A DNA stretch of 64,000 nucleotides from assembly GCA_035578175.1 (NCBI GenBank), contig JAQMRL010000011.1, positions 1,871,501 through 1,935,500 of the forward strand, given 5' to 3'. A program made the translations under genes and the position numbers. The stretch comes from Catonia carolina. Its lineage: Eukaryota > Arthropoda > Insecta > Hemiptera > Achilidae. Positions 48,541 to 59,526 of the stretch are shown one piece after another; position 1 is the stretch's first letter, and each line of letters opens with the position of its first letter. A model generated the notes under the pieces. That model made no database searches. It had not been told where the DNA came from and saw nothing but the letters and a program-made list of their open reading frames with translations.

Positions 48541-48925
48541 GTTGTTCAGGTTAACAGCCGAAAGGCTGGTTTGAACCTCTAGAGGTATTACTAAGTAAAG
48601 TCGAGGAGTGAGGTGGTTTACTATTGCCTTCCTCACTGAGTTAAAAGTGTATGCTTATCAGCACGCCAGACCCTCTGAAAAGCACTACTTTCCACCCTGC
48701 AAATACACCTTCACTTCATTCAACGCAGGATCTGGCTCTATAGTGAAATACATTACTCTCAGAGGAAGAAACTCTGACTAGTGTCTTTTACACCTCTACC
48801 TCTTCTGTTCTTAAATGATTCAGTAATATAATTGGTTGACCATATGTTAAGAAACAGAACTATTTTTTGTAGCCTGCAAATCGAGTGCAATTAATTTAAC
48901 AATCCTCGTGCCTGTTATGGGCAAT
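48541..48925 (+). repeat. R380 repeat, copy 7
   Basis: Full-length and well preserved: GTTGTTCAGGTTAACAGCCG, GGTTTGAACCTCTAGAGG, GAGGAGTGAGGTGGTTTAC, and the end segment through CCTGTTATGGGCAA. Confidence 0.9.
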
Positions 48926-49629
48926 ATTTTTGGTTAACAAACACATTTTAACACTGTAATAATTAACATTTACGTTAGCAGATGGTCACAAGTACAACCA
49001 ATTAACAAGGAACAATGAAAAAAAAAACAAAATCATGCTATTGACATTAAATAACTGACTAAAACAAACAAATGTTAAATTCATCTTTATTATATCAAAA
49101 TGACTAATAATAATGTAACACAAATGGCTCACAAAATGTACATTATATTAACTGAATGTACTCTACATTATTACTGTAATTAGAGCTACAGTTTCTTAAC
49201 AAAATAAACATCATTGTTTCAGAAATTGCGCGTAGGAGTTAAAAAGTCAAACTTAAATTAACAACTTCTTTTCTAATACAAAACTAACGAGCTATATGTT
49301 TAATGTATGGACTCATTACAAACATCAATTATATGGTAATGTGTGTTCTTAAGTACACCAATTAAAGTTAAGTATGAACGTTGTAATCATACAAAATCTT
49401 ATAAAAAAGTATTAAATAATTTAAACTGATAATACAAACTTTTTTGACTGACCACATAAAAAATTGTAAGTTATTTATATTCATATTTAATGAGATTTAA
49501 AAAGTTATTTATAATACAGCTAAATTAATTTTAATAAATAAAGTAAAACATTAAAATTATATAAAACATGTAGTCTACCTAGTAACACATCATTTGAATT
49601 TCGAGGACTAGATTTAATATCGTCTTTAC

Positions 49630-49661
49630 AAAATTAAATTAAATTAAATTAAAATTAAATT
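49630..49661. repeat. (AAATT)n microsatellite
   Basis: Short pentanucleotide run. Confidence 0.7.
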
Positions 49662-49774
49662 TTTTACTTAAAATAACAAGCATCAGAAATGCACACAATG
49701 TATACTTAAATTACAACCTTGTTAACAATTCGTTTACCTCTGGTAAATTACTTTTGTTCAATGATACCATAGTA

Positions 49775-50327
49775 CCCACCACGAAAGAAGTCCGTTGTAT
49801 TTGAAGAGTATTATTTCAAAAACGACCTAACAGAAAAATTTTATCACTAAAGCAAATTAAACCTGTTTCTCCCTGCATAGATTCGTTATATTTTTTGTAT
49901 TTAAAAATTTCAAAAGGCATAAGTGTTGTAAAACATTTATGGTTCAGTCCATTAAATCACTTCGCTATATTTACGTGGAGTCAAAATAGAGCTTTTCTTT
50001 TGAAAAATGGCTGCCGTACTAAAACAAAACATCAGATTTTTTTATATAGTTATCCAAATTGTAGAGAAAACTCTTAACTTTCACGTACTTAAACTCCAAT
50101 TTTTTTTGTCTAGCCTGGAAGAAGTAACATGTTTAAAACGCAGATTAACGGAAAACCGACTAAAAATTGATATTTTTAATGTGTTAATTGCTGCTCTCTG
50201 ACAAATTCGAAGTCAAATGAATCAACACAGAAAAGAACATGCTTTAATTTGCGAGCGTTAAAAATGTACCGTTTGGTCGTTTTCGAATTAGAGTGCTTGA
50301 AACACAACGGACTTCTTTTGTGGTGAG
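49775..50327. mobile_element. MITE with long (about 95-120 bp) inverted ends
   Basis: The left end CACCACGAAAGAAGTCCGTT and the right end read inward, CACCACAAAAGAAGTCCGTT, match. Imperfect complementarity continues for roughly 95-120 bases (for example CAAATTAAA). The centre is AT-rich without a transposase. No clear target duplication is visible, so the superfamily is not assigned. Confidence 0.75.
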
Positions 50328-50465
50328 CTTCTTTTATAAAGCATATTTTTTTATATTTCATGTTTGTTTTAGTATTCATTTCGGGCGCATCAATAGCTAT
50401 GTCATCAGTGACTACTTAGGGTTAATAAACGGTGAGTATTTGCAATAATTTTTCTCGATTCTGGT

Positions 50466-50530
50466 CTAAATGAAACCCGGAGCCTTTGGCTTTACAGCGT
50501 TGCATGATAACGTATGCGCCACGGAGGTGG
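50466..50530 (-). repeat. tRNA-derived SINE head fragment, family A
   Basis: Parallels the head of the copy at 6608-6775: ACCCGGAGCCTTTGGCTTTA and GCGCCACGGAGG. The body is missing. Confidence 0.6.
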
Positions 50531-50660
50531 TCCTAAAAAACTTAATGTAATTAATTTCTACAATTTTAGCAATTACAAGATCTTATTATTCCAGGTAATA
50601 TATGATATGCAGAAAATAACACTAATCTATGTAAATTATTACATATCGAAAACTGACTTT

Positions 50661-50802
50661 GCCGTCTTCATAGCGTGGTGGTTACCACACAAATCGGTAG
50701 GTTTAGGATTCGATCTGCGGTTAGGGTCTGAAAAATTATAACACTTTCAAACCCACGGTTCCTAGTAATCTGTAATAACCAAGATGTTGATGCGACTAAA
50801 AC
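50661..50802 (+). repeat. tRNA-derived SINE, family A
   Basis: Head with AGCGTGGTGGTTACC, degraded B box GGATTCGATCTGC, body, and tail TAATAACCAAGATGTTGATG then CGAC. It lies close to the fragment at 50466-50530 in the opposite orientation. Confidence 0.75.
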
Positions 50803-51198
50803 TAAAAAGATCTGAACTGCTTTGATAAATTTACTAATTGTTGTACACACTATAGTTTAATTTACTAAAGGATTAATAACAATTCTTCTCATGGAAACAT
50901 AATCTGTTTGTTAGTATTACTTTAAAATTGTTCATAAATTTAAGTACTTACATACAAATCGGAAGACTTTCTGTTGACAACGAAAACGGAAGAAGAAAAA
51001 AATTGCTTCAGTTTTCTCATTTTTAGTTCCTTTTTGTCACGTTTCTTTTAAAAAGAAAACTGGCTAATTATTTAGACATTTGAAAATATTTTAGGGTTTA
51101 ATGAAACAGCGGAATAAAAAAACAGTTAAAGTGGTAATAAATGTTATTCCTCAGTCCTGCATACTCCCGTCAATGTCATAACAAAAAGTAGAAAACAA

Positions 51199-51204
51199 TT
51201 TATT
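51199..51204 (-). promoter_or_regulatory. Polyadenylation signal AATAAA for the His-rich gene
   Basis: On the minus strand AATAAA begins 22 bases after the TAA stop (51226-51228) and is followed by a T-rich stretch. This predicts a very short 3' UTR of about 45 bases. No poly(A) tract follows in the genome, which argues against the gene being a recent retrocopy. Confidence 0.6.
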
Positions 51205-51225
51205 TACTAAATTATTAAAACAGGG

Positions 51226-52722
51226 TTATAACAAATGACCTTCATGTTTTTCTGAATGTCCATGTTTTTCTGCTTCCTTGTGTCCCTCCTTGCTGGCCTG
51301 GTCCGCTGATTGAGCGTGTTGGGACTGATGACCTTGTTCAGCTTTGTGTCCCGCATGTTGATGATGGGATTGGTCTTCTTCTTTGCCTCCTTGTTTTTTA
51401 TGGTGGGCTTCATGGAATCCTGAATCATGGTGACCTTCTTTCTTTTCGCCTCCTTTCCTGTGGGCTTGTTCATGATCATGATGACCATGTGATGATTCTT
51501 CTCCGGTATCATGAGACTCATCGAAGAAATGTTCGTCTTTCTTGAATTCATCCTTGTGATGTACAGTGTGGAATCCCGATTTTTTGTGACCTTTCCGATG
51601 TCCTTTTTTATGAAGATAATCTGAACCTTTATCAGATTTTGAAGTTTCATGGCCTTCTGAAAACTTCTTACCTTCATCCACATGGCCTTTCTTCTCTCCA
51701 CCTTGCTCACTACCGGAACCTTTATGATGATGTGACCCATGTTTTTCTTCTTCACCTTTGGAAAAAGATTCTTTTTTCTTATAATCTTTTTCTCTTTCAT
51801 GACCCTCTGCTTTTTTATGTTTTTCAGCGTAATGTTTTCCTTTTTCTTTCTCAAAACTGTTTTCTGAATCGTAACCACCGAATCCACTTCCAAGAATTCC
51901 GTCACCTACATATCCTACTTTTATATCGTCTATACCATCAGTTATAAACGATTTACCAATACTTCCTGCTTCTTGTAATGGCTGTTCTTTGACTTTATCA
52001 AAAAATTTTGGTTTTATTTCTAGAATTTTAGGTTCTAATGTACTGATTAACCGTGGACTAGCATGTTGTTCTGGTAAGTTATTAATCCTTTCCTCTTTCA
52101 ACTTTTCGAATATTGATGATGGAGGTTGTTTATAGGAGTTCTTGAAATGTACACCTTTATTATAACTTGAAGATTCAGCACCTTCTGATCTGGTTTCTTC
52201 ATAACTTGTTTGCTTCTTCGGTTCTTCAATGTTCCCAATAATTTTTTGGTTAGTTCTGTACGGTATTCCATTCCTAGGTTCATTTGTTGGAAAGAATATA
52301 TTATTTTTTCTAGATTTATTGTTTGTAAGTTCGTCTAAATTTGTTTTAGTAATTTTAGAGTGTTTATATAAAGGTCCCGTTTTCTTGGCATTACTATATC
52401 TAGAAACTACCTGAATATTCTTTTTGTTAGATTCTTCAGACAATTTCGCTTGACTTGGAATTGCGTGGGTTTCTAATCTACTAAATCGATTTGGCTTAGT
52501 CTCAAGTCTTAGTGGTATACTATGATCTGCGTTTTGATAGTCGAGGTATGCTGCAGATTCTTCTGGTCGATTTTCAGTATCAAATTGTGTTGCTGCCACC
52601 ACAATATCTTGGTTAGGTGATTCTTCTTCTGGAATACAGCACTCTTGATGATTATTCGGTTTATTTACAACTCCAAAAACACAATAAGCACTAAGCACAA
52701 TTATAAAAGTTAAATAACACAT
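51226..52722 (-). CDS. Secreted Lys/Glu/His-rich protein, DUF4779-like (498 aa)
   Basis: A single open frame encodes 498 residues from the ATG at 52722. The frame runs 8 codons further upstream, but its first codon there is GTG, so I start at the ATG, which has G at -3. Residues 1-17 (MCYLTFIIVLSAYCVFG) form a typical signal peptide. The mature N-terminus carries a Cys pair (about residues 28-29). Residues about 30-280 are polar and unfamiliar. A Gly-rich hinge (GYVGDGILGSGFGGYD) lies at about 270-285. From about 290 to the end the protein is a low-complexity Lys/Glu/His/Gly tail. Inside it, about residues 375-405, lies a better-ordered block with GHKKSGFHTVHHKDEF and KKDEHFFDE, which I associate from memory with the insect DUF4779 family. 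The biochemical role is unknown; His clusters suggest metal or calcium binding, which is inference. The existence of the gene is well supported; the family name less so. Confidence 0.85.
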   Translation of the reverse strand: MCYLTFIIVLSAYCVFGVVNKPNNHQECCIPEEESPNQDIVVAATQFDTENRPEESAAYLDYQNADHSIPLRLETKPNRFSRLETHAIPSQAKLSEESNKKNIQVVSRYSNAKKTGPLYKHSKITKTNLDELTNNKSRKNNIFFPTNEPRNGIPYRTNQKIIGNIEEPKKQTSYEETRSEGAESSSYNKGVHFKNSYKQPPSSIFEKLKEERINNLPEQHASPRLISTLEPKILEIKPKFFDKVKEQPLQEAGSIGKSFITDGIDDIKVGYVGDGILGSGFGGYDSENSFEKEKGKHYAEKHKKAEGHEREKDYKKKESFSKGEEEKHGSHHHKGSGSEQGGEKKGHVDEGKKFSEGHETSKSDKGSDYLHKKGHRKGHKKSGFHTVHHKDEFKKDEHFFDESHDTGEESSHGHHDHEQAHRKGGEKKEGHHDSGFHEAHHKKQGGKEEDQSHHQHAGHKAEQGHQSQHAQSADQASKEGHKEAEKHGHSEKHEGHLL

Positions 52723-52775
52723 CTCATCTACGGTAAACAAAAACACAATTTAACGGTTGTATGCACTTCAAAGTC

Positions 52776-52784
52776 CCTTTTATT
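52776..52784 (-). promoter_or_regulatory. Candidate TATA box of the His-rich gene
   Basis: The minus strand reads AATAAAAGG about 55-60 bases before the ATG, a workable TATA position for a short leader. No clear initiator follows. A rival arrangement is a CATAAAAGG at 53180-53188 with a leader exon and an intron: a pyrimidine-rich run ending in AG (52728-52729) sits just before the ATG and looks like a 3' splice site. A short out-of-frame ATG (52725-52727) would then lie in the leader. The sequence alone does not decide. Confidence 0.25.
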
Positions 52785-54114
52785 TCTTTTCTCTTACTTA
52801 AAACGAAAGATGTAATTGGTTTTAAACTTAACTAATATTTCGAAATGCAGCGTGTCAAAGATGTTTGTCTCTATTTACTAAATAAAATTAAGTGGAAACT
52901 CACTGAAGGTCGAAGGAGTGTTTAAAAGAAATATCTGTTATTAATGAACCAAAACTGTAAGGTTACAAGACAGCAAAGTTAGTGATTCTAGTATTGTCAA
53001 GTGGATTAACAAATGAAGCATGAACCATTCCGTTAACAAGAAAGTTGCCGGTTACATAAGATCCAGCCACCAGTTGGAAATATGTGCACATAATCGCTGT
53101 GTAATTTACCGTTTGGAGACGCATGATTGAACGGAATGGAAATTGCTGTTTTAACGAGTGCAATCAGCTACCGCTTGTTCCTTTTATGATCAATTTCATG
53201 CTTTTACCTGATCGGCATCTTTAGAAGCATGTTCTTGCATTAATTTTCTTGTACCTATAATATTAATTCAGTAATATTCATTAATTTTTAATGTTCGTTT
53301 AATGCTATTAATATTATAATTATTTGCTGTATGATCAAGATAATTAATGTTATCTTATCATTCTGCAAAAAATTAAGAAATTATTTATTGAGAAAAAAAT
53401 TAAAATAAAACATTTATTAACGAATCTGGAATAAAATTTAAGAAAATTTTGATTCTTCATGAAGACTCATACGTAAAACTGGTCATCGTATTAACTAGTT
53501 TAGAATACAAAATAATTTTAAAACAAAACTCAGTAGTGTGTTTCAAAAACTTAACTATTAAATTAAATTAGATTATTCTGGGTTTGTTATATTACATATA
53601 ATAGAGTAGAGCAATATATTAATTTATCTTCCCTCAAATTTCAGATTGGTGGTTTTAACAGACTTTTAGCTGTTATTTGACTGGTTAAATCATATCTATA
53701 TTATCCAACGTGAAAACATAGTGTAAGGAATATTTCCTTCATCTTTACTTTAAATTGATGAATATAAAATTAGAAACAATGTTTTGCTAATCATAAATTT
53801 TTATTTGATATGAATTCTTCTTATAAAGGGCTCCTAGAACTTGACTGAACTGATAAACTCGTCACCAATTTAACAATAATTCCTGATTGAACATTTTCAT
53901 TGTTTGTAGCCAGTAGAAGCCAAATACATGAGCTTTAATAATAACTGAAACCTTTTGTACAGCTTATAGTATTACCAGTGTATAAACAGAGTAAAATTGT
54001 TTTATTTCTCCCGTCCATTATTTATTGTTTTATGCGTCTTACTGTTTTGAAAATTACTGTAGTGCAGACGATGAAAGGTGTTAGATGAAAATGGTTGATG
54101 AAACAATACTATAC
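52785..54114. other. Upstream region of the His-rich gene
   Basis: Contains the alternative TATA-like CATAAAAGG (53180-53188, minus) and a GC-richer patch at 52970-53165 with a short minus frame (MRLQTVNYTAIMCTYFQ...). That frame does not join in phase to the gene. The rest is AT-rich. Confidence 0.4.
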
Positions 54115-54195
54115 CCTACCGAGAATCAAACACGAAACACTTGGCGTAGAAACTAGTTTTGCTGATCACTACACTACGGGTCGGCTCATAAGTGA
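54115..54195 (-). repeat. tRNA-derived SINE fragment, family C
   Basis: The minus strand reads CCGTAGTGTAGTGATCAGC (A-box region) and GTGTTTGATTCTCGGTAGGG (B-box region), with a body resembling the 32755 and 36571 copies. Confidence 0.6.
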
Positions 54196-54202
54196 GTGAA
54201 TG

Positions 54203-54990
54203 ATGCAAAATGAAAATCAACCTTACAATACGGCTTAACAATACGGAAAATCCCTTTTTGACGCTAAACTAGACTCTGTAGAGACAAATGCTCTAAATAA
54301 AAGTTGTAGATATTTTCATTTACTATAAATTTGATTATAATAGTCTATATACACTTTTGTCGTGAAATGATAAGGCCGAAATCTTAAAAAATAATTTTTT
54401 TACAGATTTTCATGAAAAAAAACAAAATCACAAATTACCGCTAAATTAAGCGTTATACAAAGAAATGTTTGAAATAAAGGTTGTAGATTTTTTAATTTGC
54501 TACAACTTTCATTGTGTACACTTTTGCGCTAAAATGCATATTAAAGTCGCAACCTTTAAAAAAACCATTTTTTTCTGCGAGAGAAGAGCCTTCCCAAGAA
54601 TTTCAGCAGACAAGGCGCCTACTCTTATCTTGTAGAGTATTATAAAATATAATAATTGTGGCGATTTTTAAAAACATCGTAGGAGCCGTTTTTGAGAAAA
54701 TTGCAAAAAAGTGAAAAATAATACAAATAACAACTACTTCAGGTTGACCAATTTTGATAAAAATGTTCGTGTCGGGTCCTCTAGTGATACCTACATTACA
54801 TTTTAAGTTTTAACTTTGTACGGTGTTTCGTTCTTAAAATATTTTGTTCACACACATACACACAGACCAATCACTAAAACATGTTTTTTGGGTTCATTGG
54901 GTCTGAAAACTTGTATATCCGGTGAAAAATCGACAGCAAAACAATACTTTCCTTCCTATAAATACTAATAGGCAAGAGAAAGTAAAGAGA
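54203..54990 (+). repeat. 780-bp dispersed repeat, copy 2
   Basis: Collinear with 20632-21521 but without the R380 insertion: it reads straight through GGGTCTGAAAACTTGTATAT at the point where copy 1 is interrupted. Non-coding. Confidence 0.85.
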
Positions 54991-55260
54991 TGCTTTTATA
55001 GGGATCTTACATAAAACAGCGTTTGTTTTTGAATGATTTGGCTTTGTAAGAGTTTGCCTTTGAGTGATTTCCTCAGTCAAGATGAAAACAGGATATATAC
55101 CACGTACATCATATAAATACTACTGGTTGTATAATGTTACTTACAGTTCTAGGTGTTAAGTTTAGTCAATAATAATAATATTAATAATTTTAGTCAAAGT
55201 TTTCATGACCTAAGTTGAAAAAAATTAAATATATAATTTCCATTCACATGTTATCTATCT

Positions 55261-55652
55261 GCCCATAGCAGACAGGTGGAGTGTCAAATTATTTACACTC
55301 AATCTGTTCGTTGGAGGGCTAAAATAAATATTTCTGTTTCTTATCATATGTTCACCCAATAAAATGATTCAATAATTTAAGAGCAGAAGAGGTAGAGGTG
55401 TAAAAAACACTAATCAGAGTTCTCTCCTCTGAAAGTAATGAATTTCATTATACAGCCAGACCCTGTGGTGAATGAAGTAAAGGTGTTATTTGCAGAGTGG
55501 AAATTATGTGCTTTTCAGAGAGCCCGAAATGCTGATAAGCGTACTTTTCCATCAGTGAGGAAGGCAATGGTAAACCACCTCGGTCCTAGTTTTACTTAGT
55601 AAAACCTCTACAGGTTCAAACCAGCCTTTCGACTGATGACCTGAACAACAAC
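55261..55652 (-). repeat. R380 repeat, copy 8
   Basis: Full-length minus-oriented copy with GGCAATGGTAAACCACCTC, AACCAGCC, hairpin, CTGATGACC and the AACAACAAC tail. This is the best example of the 3' end. Confidence 0.9.
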
Positions 55653-56387
55653 ATGTTATCTGTATTATTTCGTGTGTAATTATATAGAATCTCATTCAAA
55701 ATGATTATTCGTTAACGTTTGCAAATTGCCTGTACTATTTTTATTTTGTTGTTAAACCATTTATTAATGTAATTTTGAAATAAGTTTTCTATTTATGAAG
55801 ACGAATAAATTACAGTGAACAATAACGTATAAATTTAGTAATTCATTGAAGTATCGTAGATTTTTTTTATATTGAGGTTATTTCTTTAGCAGTAACTAAT
55901 TAATGTATTTAAATAAACGAATGACTAAATAAAAGAGTGTAGAAAATTATAGTTAAGGGGTTGGGGCGATTTAATTTATGTAACGTAACGCCATATTTCA
56001 TTTTAGAAATAATTTAATAGTCGTGTTCGTGTTGCCCTTAGACGTAAACGGTTTATAGCCAGACAGGTCCTCCTAAATCAAAAATACATCATACAGTCAG
56101 TCACGGTTCGGATTCGTCTAGTCTGGAAGAGAAGAGTGCATTATTATTATTCTATTTGTTGTTAAGAAACTTGACTACCCATTTATACAACTATAGGTAT
56201 ACACACACCATAACTATAACCATGTCTAAATAAAAGAGGAGTGATAATAGTCATGCTTTGAATATACAATTCAAAAATTTCTTGTTTTTTGTCGACAATC
56301 ATTCTAATATGAGATGTACATATGTACAATATGCTATAAAACATGTAAGTACAATAAGGTAACACAAGAAAAATTACTCATAACTTT

Positions 56388-57205
56388 TTCTTCCTTTCTT
56401 GGTCCGTTCTTTGTGCTACTTAATTTTCTTACACACTTTTTTACTTTTTTCATCTTTATCCATTTTTAGCTTTTGAACCTTCTATTCATTTCATATTTAA
56501 CCTCTCATTTCAGTTATTCTCTACGTATTCCCATTAACGTTTCGTCTTTTTCACTCTTTAATTTCTTTTCTTAATCATTATTGTTTTGTTCTTCTTGTAC
56601 TTCTTTTTATCACTTTTTTATGTTTTTCACACCGGCTGTTTTTCCGACGATTTGTTTATTATCAGTGTACCTTACTATTTTCATTAATGGTTAATGTTCT
56701 TTTCTCTTGCTCCTCCTCCTTCTCCTCTCCTGCCGTCTCTTCTTATTCACCTTCTCGCCTCCTTTCTTTTCGTTTTGCTCTTCTCCATCTCCTTCTCCTC
56801 TGTCCCACCTACTCATCTTTCACCTCTCTCTCTACTTTCCTTCCATCTCTTCCTCTGCCGTCCCTTCTTCTTTACTATCTCCTTTCCTTCCTTTTTCATT
56901 TTGCTCTACTACATCTCCTACTTATTTTTCACCATCTCCTCCTCCTCTGTCTCTCCTACTCATCTTTCACCTCTCCCTAATTTCCCTCCATCTCCGTCTC
57001 CTCCTCCTCCTACTTCCACTTTGTCCTTTATCCTTTTATCCTCTTTATTCTTTGTCCTCTTTATCCTTCATCCTCTTTTTCCTTTATCCCCTTTTTATCC
57101 TTTTTTCCTCTTTATTATTTTACCCTTTTTATACTTTATACTTTTATTCTCTTTATCCTTCTTCTTATATTTTTCTTCTTTTCCTTTCTTTTGTCAGTTT
57201 TTGTA
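56388..57205. repeat. Polypyrimidine tract 1
   Basis: About 800 bases of almost pure C/T on the plus strand. Within 56766-57010 a longer unit repeats: (C)GTTTTGCTC / CATTTTGCTC begin at 56771 and 56897, and CCTACTCATCTTTCACCTCT recurs at 56808 and 56955. Long open frames across it are composition artefacts. Confidence 0.85.
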
Positions 57206-57483
57206 GTTGCATTAACCACTTATGAAATACATTAACTACAACAATCATTTGCGAACTTTTCATTGGAAAACTTTAAACCGGAATGGATGTTACTTAAAAA
57301 ATGTTACTTCCAGATAATAGCTGTATTCTATATTCTAGGACAGAATTCTATGAAATTGAAAGTACGATATATGCAGATATCGTTAATAGAAGATGTAGGG
57401 CTAAAACGATTTTATCATTAAGAAACAGAAAAAAGTTTTGGAGAACTTAAAAACAAACACAGAGAATCAGAATACCATAATCA

Positions 57484-57812
57484 CCACTTTTCCACTTCTT
57501 CCTCCTGCTTCTCCTCCTTGTTCTCTTCCTCTTCCCCCTCCCCTTTCCTCATCATTTTTCTTCCTTCTACCCCTTCACCATTCGCATCTTCCTTGCCCTT
57601 CTTCTTATCCTCAGCCTCCTGATCCTCTTCCGTCCCACGTACTCATCCTTCTCTTACTTTCTGTTACTCCTTTCTTTATTCTTTTGCTTTCCTACTTCTT
57701 TTTCACCACCTTCCTCCGTCCTTTCTTCTTACCTTTCTCATTTCTTTCTTATTCGTTCTTCTTTCTGCTCTTCTTCCCCCTTGTTTCTTTTTTCTCTTTT
57801 CAAGATTTTTTT
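57484..57812. repeat. Polypyrimidine tract 2
   Basis: A second tract of the same character, with TCCCACGTACTCATCCTTCT resembling the unit of tract 1. The two are separated by about 280 bases of ordinary AT-rich sequence. Confidence 0.85.
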
Positions 57813-58984
57813 AATTTTTAAAATTTTTTTATCCGACCCTCATCTTTAGCAACATATCCTCAGATTACCAATCCAAAACCTTTCATTAGTTTGCTAGTGG
57901 TTTAGCTGAACTAAGATAAATAAAGTAATTTTTTCTCAAAACTTGTATGATAGATAATATTTCTCATGTCATACCTACACAAAAATTACGGTTTTACTAG
58001 TTTCTAGTTATCGTAGCCTACGTTAAAAATAATTGATTAATTGAATTCAGAAAGTTATAAAGTATTGAAATCTACAAAAATAAATTACGAAGAAGATACG
58101 GTGAAAAAAGGTGAAAATAGAAAGAAAACTTACTCTACCTAGAGTGATAGAACTAATAGGAGTACAGATTGCATTACAAGTGCCATAGTCTATGCAGGAT
58201 AGTTAATACACATACACGTATTTACTATTCAGAGTAAACAATGGAATGCCTGTTGTCAAAGAGGGAAAATGTTTAGGATTTGAAACTAGGATTTCTGTGC
58301 CTATGTACTTGAGATTCAGGCTAGCGAATGTATTCGCATCGTTTAGTGCAGTAGTTGTAGTTTAGAATAGAAGGGGGATATCGTCTATAGGAATAACTAC
58401 TACTACTAGAACATCTAACACAAATGATCGCCCTTAGTTTATGCATGTGTAAGTTAACAAATGACATCACTACCCCTCGTTGCAATCCAATGCAATTCTC
58501 TATGATGCACTTTAGTCCGTTAATTGATGCATCATAGAATCATCATTGCACCGTCATCGTCATCACCAGACCAGTCATTCAACCTCTCTCTGTACGTGAC
58601 ACTCTACCAAGTCACTTCTATTAACAACTACACATCTAATCTCCTACATAGGTCTAACTGCAATTTAACTATTCTATGAATATATAAACAAAGAACCAGC
58701 ATCAATTTAAAGTGTCGCAGTGGCATCTGTTTGAAAATAACCCTATCTCATCTTCAGTAATTAATAATTTTAAATTTACAATCCAATTATTGTTCAATTT
58801 ATTCATCTTAAAATCGTTTCATTTATCAAAGTGAATGGATATCTTATTCCAAAAGCTATTTGCAGTTTAATAGGGTTTTATATTATAGAATGCTATTTAT
58901 ATGACAGTAATCGTTAAGGGGACCGTAACTGCCTATATAACTACATGTTAAGTTTTCGTAACTTTCCACAAAAACTACAAAAAT
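57813..58984. other. No feature seen
   Basis: Mostly AT-rich. 58440-58620 is less so and holds an imperfect palindrome (TCTATGATGCA...TGCATCATAGA near 58500). Confidence 0.5.
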
Positions 58985-59155
58985 TAATTTTTAACAGCAA
59001 ATTTTATTTATCTGTAACGTTGAAATTTTGGTTGGCAATGGTAGGCTTACGCCTGCAAGTTTTCGAAATAAAGGCTAGTACTTTTTTTAAACCCTTTTTC
59101 AAATTAAATGGCTTTAGATAAAACTTTTAAATATTGTTTCGGCATAAAAGGGTTA
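58985..59155 (-). repeat. Relative of the 6380-6941 MITE
   Basis: On the minus strand the order TTAACCCTTTTATGCCGAAA, CAATATTTAAAAG, CGAAAACTTGCAGGCGTAAG, CCAAAATTTCAACGTTACAG and TTAAAAATTAATTTTT matches the left part of the element at 6380. The other end is not resolved, although a TTAAGGGG occurs near 58916. Confidence 0.65.
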
Positions 59156-59526
59156 ATTTTTGACAAGTTTACTAACTTGAACCTTTCATGATATAACTTT
59201 CTGGGAATTTGTCACGAAATTAGTATGAGTTATCTTAGAAATACTTTCTTTACAAATTCTGTGAACTGAAATTTGATTTCATTCGGTTGGATATTTAAAT
59301 ATTTATTAATCGTATTTTAGAATGAATTAACTGACTAAACATATGAATATAAATATCAATTACTATCTATTAATTAACTAAACATATAAATTACTGACAA
59401 CAACAAATGAAATATATAATTCGTTGATTTTAGTTACTTTGTCATATTTTCCATCATTGTTTGAAACTAACTGTTGAGCTGTATCTAACAAAGTTCATGA
59501 ATAGATATTAGTAAAACGTATTTTTA

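Noticed and set aside
51207..51905. 232-aa minus-strand ORF as a separate gene
   Set aside because: It overlaps the low-complexity tail of the His-rich gene in another frame and is rich in Lys/Met/Thr as expected from shifting GA-rich codons. It has no signal peptide or motif.
51639..51947. 102-aa plus-strand ORF opposite the His-rich gene
   Set aside because: Antisense shadow of the repetitive Lys/Glu codons; its Leu/His/Phe bias mirrors the sense composition.
52723..52746. Eight extra N-terminal codons of the His-rich gene
   Set aside because: The first codon is GTG, not ATG, and the signal peptide fits better starting at the ATG at 52722.
56085..56120. Initiator-type core promoter (ACAGTCAGTCACGG)
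   Set aside because: A TCAGT-like word exists, but no TATA, downstream element or coding sequence follows.
56687..57225. Three overlapping plus-strand ORFs of 97-172 aa rich in Ser, Leu, Phe and Pro
   Set aside because: All three frames stay open because the tract is nearly pure C/T, which cannot form stop codons. They are composition artefacts.
57438..57821. 127-aa plus-strand Pro/Leu/Phe-rich ORF
   Set aside because: Same artefact in the second polypyrimidine tract.
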